A DNA stretch of 10,335 bases from Candidatus Iainarchaeum sp. Lineage in GTDB: Archaea > Iainarchaeota > Iainarchaeia > Iainarchaeales > JAXPJC01. Position numbers and translations under genes: made by a program. Positions 7,920 through 10,335 of this stretch are shown here, piece by piece. Where the stretch lies: the NCBI GenBank assembly GCA_018304445.1, contig JAGVWD010000017.1, positions 1 to 10,335 on the forward strand, given 5' to 3'. The notes under the pieces are model-generated. The model ran no database searches, was not told where the DNA came from, and was given only the letters and a program-made list of their open reading frames with translations. Each line of letters starts with the position of its first letter. The first letter of the stretch is position 1.

Positions 7920-7942
7920 TATCAGAACCTGCGGTTCCGATA
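7920..7942 (-). promoter_or_regulatory. Hairpin in the probable leader of the isomerase gene
   Basis: The stretch is an inverted repeat with ten-base arms around a three-base loop. On the minus strand it reads TATCGGAACC, loop GCA, GGTTCTGATA. The one non-complementary pair is G against T, which becomes a G-U wobble in minus-strand RNA but would be A-C in plus-strand RNA. That asymmetry suggests function in the isomerase mRNA. It ends about 30 bases before the ATG. A dimeric DNA operator is the alternative. Confidence 0.5.
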
Positions 7943-7946
7943 CCTC

Positions 7947-7973
7947 CCTTTCTTTTTTTCTAAAAAAGAAAGG
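7947..7973. repeat. Perfect 12-bp inverted repeat, pyrimidine/purine arms
   Basis: The left arm CCTTTCTTTTTT is followed by a three-base loop (TCT) and the exact complement AAAAAAGAAAGG. It lies four bases from the hairpin at 7920-7942 and six bases from a palindromic TATA box. It could be a transcription barrier between the divergent genes, a terminator-like hairpin, or a regulator site. The sequence alone does not decide. Confidence 0.7.
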
Positions 7974-7978
7974 ATTGG

Positions 7979-7986
7979 TTTATAAA
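7979..7986. promoter_or_regulatory. Palindromic TATA box between the divergent isomerase and ftsZ genes
   Basis: TTTATAAA reads the same on both strands. With the usual archaeal spacing of about 26 bases it would start ftsZ transcription near 8009, giving a leader of about 60 bases. It would start isomerase transcription near 7956, placing the hairpin at 7920-7942 inside the isomerase leader. Use in either or both directions is inference. Confidence 0.45.
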
Positions 7987-8032
7987 CACCCTAAGGTTTA
8001 AAAGGATGTTATTTTACAATTAATACATAGCC

Positions 8033-8040
8033 TATATTTA
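8033..8040 (+). promoter_or_regulatory. Second candidate TATA box of ftsZ
   Basis: TATATTTA lies about 34 bases before the chosen TTG start. The predicted transcription start is near 8063, so the mRNA would begin at or just before the GGGGTGG ribosome-binding sequence. If this promoter is used, the GTG at 8062 could act as a leaderless start. It competes with the TATA box at 7979-7986; both may be active. Confidence 0.4.
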
Positions 8041-8070
8041 AGGTTTATTGAAAATTTCGGGGTGGTCTTA

Positions 8071-9180
8071 TTGAAGGGAATTGTGCAAAGGGCGTTGAAA
8101 TCCGCAAAATACTCTGCACCCGTAAGGGGCAGGCACTCAGTAAAGGGCGATGATTCTTTAGGGAAGCTTCTTGAATCCATAAAGGCTAAAATACGCGTAG
8201 TGGGAGTAGGCGGCGGAGGCTGCAATACGCTTGAGAGGATGACTGAAATTGGCATACACGGCGCGGAAACATTTGCAGTTAATACCGATGCGCAGGATTT
8301 GCTGAATACGCTTGCAGACCGCAAGATACTTATTGGAAGGGAAGTTACGCGCGGCCTTGGCTCAGGTTCAGACCCCACAGTTGGGGAGGCGGCAGCGCGC
8401 GAGAGCTTTGATGATCTGAAGGAAATCCTTTCGGATTCCGACCTTATATTCATAACGTGCGGGATGGGCGGCGGCACAGGAACTGGCGCAGCGCCGATTG
8501 TTGCTGAACTGGCACAGGACCTGAATGCGCTTACAGTTGCTGTTGTTACTCTCCCCTTTACAGTTGAAGGAAGGAAAAGGATGGAGAACGCAATGGAAGG
8601 GCTTGCAAAAATGCGCAAGAATGCGGACACGATAATAATAATCCCGAATGACAAGATCCTTGAGATTGCGCCTGACCTTCCAGTGAATGCCGCATTCAAG
8701 GTTGCAGATGAAGTGCTTACAAATGCAGTTAAGGGCATTACTGAAATGATAACAAAGCCGGGCCTGATAAATCTTGATTTCGCAGACCTCAAGACAATAC
8801 TCAAGAAGGGCGGCGCAGCAATGATTGGGCTCGGGGAAAGCCAGAGCGAAAGGGCCGCGGATTCTCGCGCATTAGAAGCTGTTGAAAATGCATTGACAAG
8901 CCCGCTGCTTGATGTTGACATTTCAGGGGCGAACCGCGCATTGGTGAATGTTGTGGGCGGCCAGGACATGACCTTAAGAGAGGCGGAAATGATTGTTGAG
9001 GCGGTTTCAGCGAAAATAAACTCAAATGCGCACATAATATGGGGCGCGATGATAAGCGATGATTTGCCCAAGAACCAGATACAGGCCATGATTGTGATTG
9101 CAGGGGGAAGATTCCCATTCCTTGACCACGCAACAACCGAATCAGGGGAGCTTGACCTCGGGATAGAATTCACTGACTGA
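8071..9180 (+). CDS. ftsZ: Cell division protein FtsZ
   Basis: This is the tubulin-like GTPase that polymerises into the division ring on the inner face of the membrane. The 369-residue protein has the nucleotide-binding loop VVGVGGGGCN at about 44-52, NTDAQDL, RGLGSGSDP, the tubulin signature GGGTGTG at 133-139, and the TLPFTVEGRKRM segment. The T7 catalytic loop NLDFAD has N234, D236 and D239, so both GTP-binding and hydrolysis residues are present. It resembles Methanocaldococcus FtsZ closely through the core and ends soon after it with LDLGIEFTD, so the C-terminal linker is very short. A TTG start at 8071 is chosen because GGGGTGGTC, close to the archaeal anti-Shine-Dalgarno complement, ends at good spacing and the result begins MKGIVQ like relatives. 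A GTG at 8062 is the alternative. The gene opens the ftsZ-secE-spt5-rpl11 cluster typical of archaea. Confidence 0.97.
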   Translation: MKGIVQRALKSAKYSAPVRGRHSVKGDDSLGKLLESIKAKIRVVGVGGGGCNTLERMTEIGIHGAETFAVNTDAQDLLNTLADRKILIGREVTRGLGSGSDPTVGEAAARESFDDLKEILSDSDLIFITCGMGGGTGTGAAPIVAELAQDLNALTVAVVTLPFTVEGRKRMENAMEGLAKMRKNADTIIIIPNDKILEIAPDLPVNAAFKVADEVLTNAVKGITEMITKPGLINLDFADLKTILKKGGAAMIGLGESQSERAADSRALEAVENALTSPLLDVDISGANRALVNVVGGQDMTLREAEMIVEAVSAKINSNAHIIWGAMISDDLPKNQIQAMIVIAGGRFPFLDHATTESGELDLGIEFTD

Positions 9181-9219
9181 CCAAGCCCCTTTTCTTTTAG
9201 GAAAAGAAAAGTCCCTTGG
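9181..9219 (+). terminator. Long hairpin directly after the ftsZ stop, possible terminator or processing element
   Basis: The element starts at the base after the stop codon. Outer arms CCAAG (9181-9185) and CTTGG (9215-9219) pair in the same register as inner arms CTTTTCTTTT (9189-9198) and AAAAGAAAAG (9202-9211). A three-base mismatched bulge lies between them and an AGG loop at the tip. Archaeal terminators need a T-run rather than a hairpin, and no T-run follows, so a 3' end stabiliser or processing site is also possible. Bases 9190-9198 could instead pair with 9224-9232. Confidence 0.45.
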
Positions 9220-9274
9220 GTTCAAAAGAAAAATAGGCTTCAGGGAAAAATAGAAAAATAAAAGGTTGATTGAA

Positions 9275-9487
9275 ATGTACGGCGCAGAGCAAACAAATAA
9301 AGTCACAATAAGGCAGAGGATTTCTGAATTCATCGGGACGAGCAGGCGCATATTGATTGTTTCGCAGAAGCCGAGCTGGCTTGAATACAAGACCATGGCA
9401 AAAGTTACCGCGCTCGGGATTGCGCTGATTGCTGTGATTGATTTTGTCATAACGCTGGCCTTCAGGCTACTTGGCCTGGGCATATGA
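9275..9487 (+). CDS. secE: Preprotein translocase subunit SecE / Sec61 gamma
   Basis: This small essential subunit clamps the SecY channel in the membrane. The 70-residue protein has the family layout: an N-terminal amphipathic helix (about 13-30, RQRISEFIGTSRRIL), the hinge with the conserved QKPSWLEY motif (31-38), then one membrane helix at about 45-67 ending near the C-terminus. The ATG at 9275 is chosen because GGTTGAT stands four bases upstream. A TTG at 9266 would add three residues and lacks a good site. It lies 94 bases after ftsZ and 78 before spt5, the expected archaeal order. No convincing TATA box is visible in front, so it may be read through from ftsZ despite the hairpin. Confidence 0.93.
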   Translation: MYGAEQTNKVTIRQRISEFIGTSRRILIVSQKPSWLEYKTMAKVTALGIALIAVIDFVITLAFRLLGLGI

Positions 9488-9501
9488 GCCCAATTAACCC
9501 C

Positions 9502-9509
9502 TTTATAAA
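9502..9509 (+). promoter_or_regulatory. TATA box for the spt5 - small ORF - rpl11 unit
   Basis: TTTATAAA is preceded by ACCCC and lies 57 bases before the spt5 ATG. The predicted transcription start is near 9532. Further TTTATA-type repeats continue to 9533, so the exact TATA position is uncertain and more than one start is possible. It lies in the secE-spt5 gap and separates spt5 and rpl11 from the ftsZ unit. Confidence 0.6.
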
Positions 9510-9565
9510 CCTTTATATTTTTATATTTTATATCAATAATTCGCTGATTGTTCGGATGATTTGAA

Positions 9566-10006
9566 ATGATTTTCACTGTAAGGACGACTGTTGGGCAGGA
9601 GAGTCTGGTAGTGGACATTCTCGCGAACAAAATCCATAAGGAGGACCTGAACATTTATTCGCTTGTTGTTGTGCCCGGAATAAAGGGATACATACTTGTG
9701 GAAGCTGACAACGAAATGACAGTAAGAAGGGGAATTACGAACACTCCCCACATAAAGGGAAAGGGCGTTGTGGGAGGCGAGGTAAAAATTGCGGAGCTTT
9801 CCTCAATACTCGAATCAAAGCCGCTGATGAAATCAATAAAGGAGGGCCAGGTTGTTGAAATCGCCGCCGGCCCCTTCAAGGGGGAGAAGGCGCGCGTTAT
9901 TAGGGTTAATGAAACAAAAGAGGAAATTACTGTTGAACTGCTGGAAGCGGCGGTAAAAATTCCAGTTACAATAAGCGCGCAGCAGATTCGCGTTTTGGGG
10001 GAATGA
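9566..10006 (+). CDS. spt5: Transcription elongation factor Spt5 (NusG homologue)
   Basis: Spt5 binds the RNA polymerase clamp, with Spt4 as partner, and supports processive elongation and coupling to translation. The 146-residue protein has the two expected domains. The NGN domain (about 1-85) contains IFTVRTTVGQE, the conserved core IKGYILVEA and the RGITNTPHIKG segment. The KOW domain (about 88-146) contains the KOW loop VVEIAAGPFKGEKARV. The length is normal for archaea. The ATG is preceded by GGATGAT at good spacing. The stop TGA is one base before the next ATG, so the next gene is probably translationally coupled. Transcription likely starts at the TATA box in the upstream gap. Confidence 0.95.
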   Translation: MIFTVRTTVGQESLVVDILANKIHKEDLNIYSLVVVPGIKGYILVEADNEMTVRRGITNTPHIKGKGVVGGEVKIAELSSILESKPLMKSIKEGQVVEIAAGPFKGEKARVIRVNETKEEITVELLEAAVKIPVTISAQQIRVLGE

Positions 10007-10007
10007 A

Positions 10008-10241
10008 ATGCCCCTCCTTGAAAAGCCCAAACGCCTTTCAAGATTCGGAAAAACTGAACAAGGAAGAAACAAAATGAATGCGATAAAAAACCATTTAGAT
10101 GAGCTGATAAGGGGCACTGCGCAAGGCACCCCCGACAGGGAGAAAGTTGCAAAGCTTGGATTATATAATGAAATGGATGCTGAACTCGGGAAAGCAATTG
10201 AAGTGGCAAATAAAAAATATAATAAAAAGAGGGATAATTGA
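10008..10241 (+). CDS. Hypothetical basic 77-residue protein between spt5 and rpl11
   Basis: I do not recognise this protein. It is strongly charged (18 Lys/Arg against 11 Asp/Glu), has no Cys, no signal peptide and no membrane helix. It looks mostly helical, with likely helices at about 20-36 and 43-73 joined by [11 protein letters not shown]. It is very likely a real gene. Its ATG is one base after the spt5 stop, GGGGGA precedes it at good spacing, and its stop is two bases before the rpl11 start, so the three genes fill the space exactly. In most archaea spt5 and rpl11 are adjacent with nothing between. Its location suggests a role with ribosome, RNA or transcription complexes, but that is inference from position and charge only. 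Confidence 0.8.
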   Translation: MPLLEKPKRLSRFGKTEQGRNKMNAIKNHLDELIRGTAQGTPDREKVAKLGLYNEMDAELGKAIEVANKKYNKKRDN

Positions 10242-10243
10242 AA

Positions 10244-10335
10244 ATGCCTGAAGTGAAAGTTCTGGTTGAAGGGGGGAAGGCAACGCCTGCGCCTCCTCTT
10301 GGCCCAAGCCTTGCGCCATTGGGAGTGAATATCGG
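10244..10335 (+). CDS. rpl11: Ribosomal protein uL11, N-terminal part (cut by window end)
   Basis: Only the first 30 codons are in the window. They read [13 protein letters not shown] followed by the family hallmark [17 protein letters not shown], the flexible proline-rich segment of the N-terminal domain. uL11 binds 23S rRNA at the GTPase-associated centre of the large subunit, where elongation factors dock. The ATG starts two bases after the stop of the preceding small gene, with GAGGGAT upstream. The truncation is due to the window edge. The usual archaeal order would continue with rpl1, rplP0 and rpl12. Confidence 0.95.
   Translation, partial: MPEVKVLVEGGKATPAPPLGPSLAPLGVNI

Noticed and set aside
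7998..9173. 391-codon open frame on the minus strand, covering ftsZ completely
   Set aside because: ftsZ on the plus strand has all family motifs. The antisense translation is Ser/Pro/Ile-rich with no recognisable domain, and it is explained by codon use of ftsZ leaving that frame free of stops.
9224..9265. A-rich stretch with GAAAAATAG repeated, considered as a secE promoter
   Set aside because: No clear TATA box or BRE can be placed at the right distance from the secE start; the repeats look like base-composition bias.
9142..9654. 170-codon minus-strand frame across secE and the spt5 start
   Set aside because: It overlaps secE and spt5, which have clear family motifs and ribosome-binding sites; the antisense product is unrecognisable.

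Overview
The window looks like a piece of an archaeal chromosome, probably from a DPANN-type lineage (Diapherotrites or Micrarchaeota-like; this placement is inference, not shown). The archaeal evidence is direct. It carries the gene order ftsZ - secE (Sec61 gamma) - spt5 - [small ORF] - rpl11, TATA-box promoters, Shine-Dalgarno-type starts including probable TTG starts, and a ribose-1,5-bisphosphate isomerase of the archaeal AMP pathway. GC content is moderate, intergenic spaces are short and AT-rich, and genes are tightly packed.

Left part, minus strand (43-6480): one 2145-codon gene for a giant cell-surface protein. It has a signal peptide, then three copies of a scaffold domain that starts with a Cys-Pro motif. 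These scaffolds carry LamG/concanavalin-type inserts and are separated by PKD domains. Four CARDB-type Ig repeats, four Cys/Asp-rich calcium-type repeats, one thrombospondin-3-like Asp repeat and three C-terminal membrane helices follow. It has its own TATA box just upstream. It is probably an adhesin or sugar-binding envelope protein.

Middle part, minus strand (6571-7889): a probable two-gene operon with ribose-1,5-bisphosphate isomerase first and a minimal GNAT acetyltransferase 29 bases later. A 181-base intergenic region between this operon and ftsZ is unusually structured. It has a palindromic TATA box that could serve both directions and two adjacent hairpins.

Right part, plus strand (8071-10335): cell division (FtsZ), protein export (SecE), transcription elongation (Spt5), an unrecognised basic 77-residue protein, and the start of ribosomal protein uL11, cut by the window edge. 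A long hairpin follows the ftsZ stop immediately. A second promoter lies before spt5, so spt5 - small ORF - rpl11 is probably a transcription unit linking transcription and ribosome synthesis. Three of the four last genes share an almost identical extended ribosome-binding sequence.

The points most worth a second look are the plug-in architecture of the surface protein, the hydrophobic insert in its third CARDB repeat, the unknown small gene between spt5 and rpl11, and the paired hairpins around ftsZ. I saw no CRISPR array, tRNA, rRNA, insertion sequence or phage gene.
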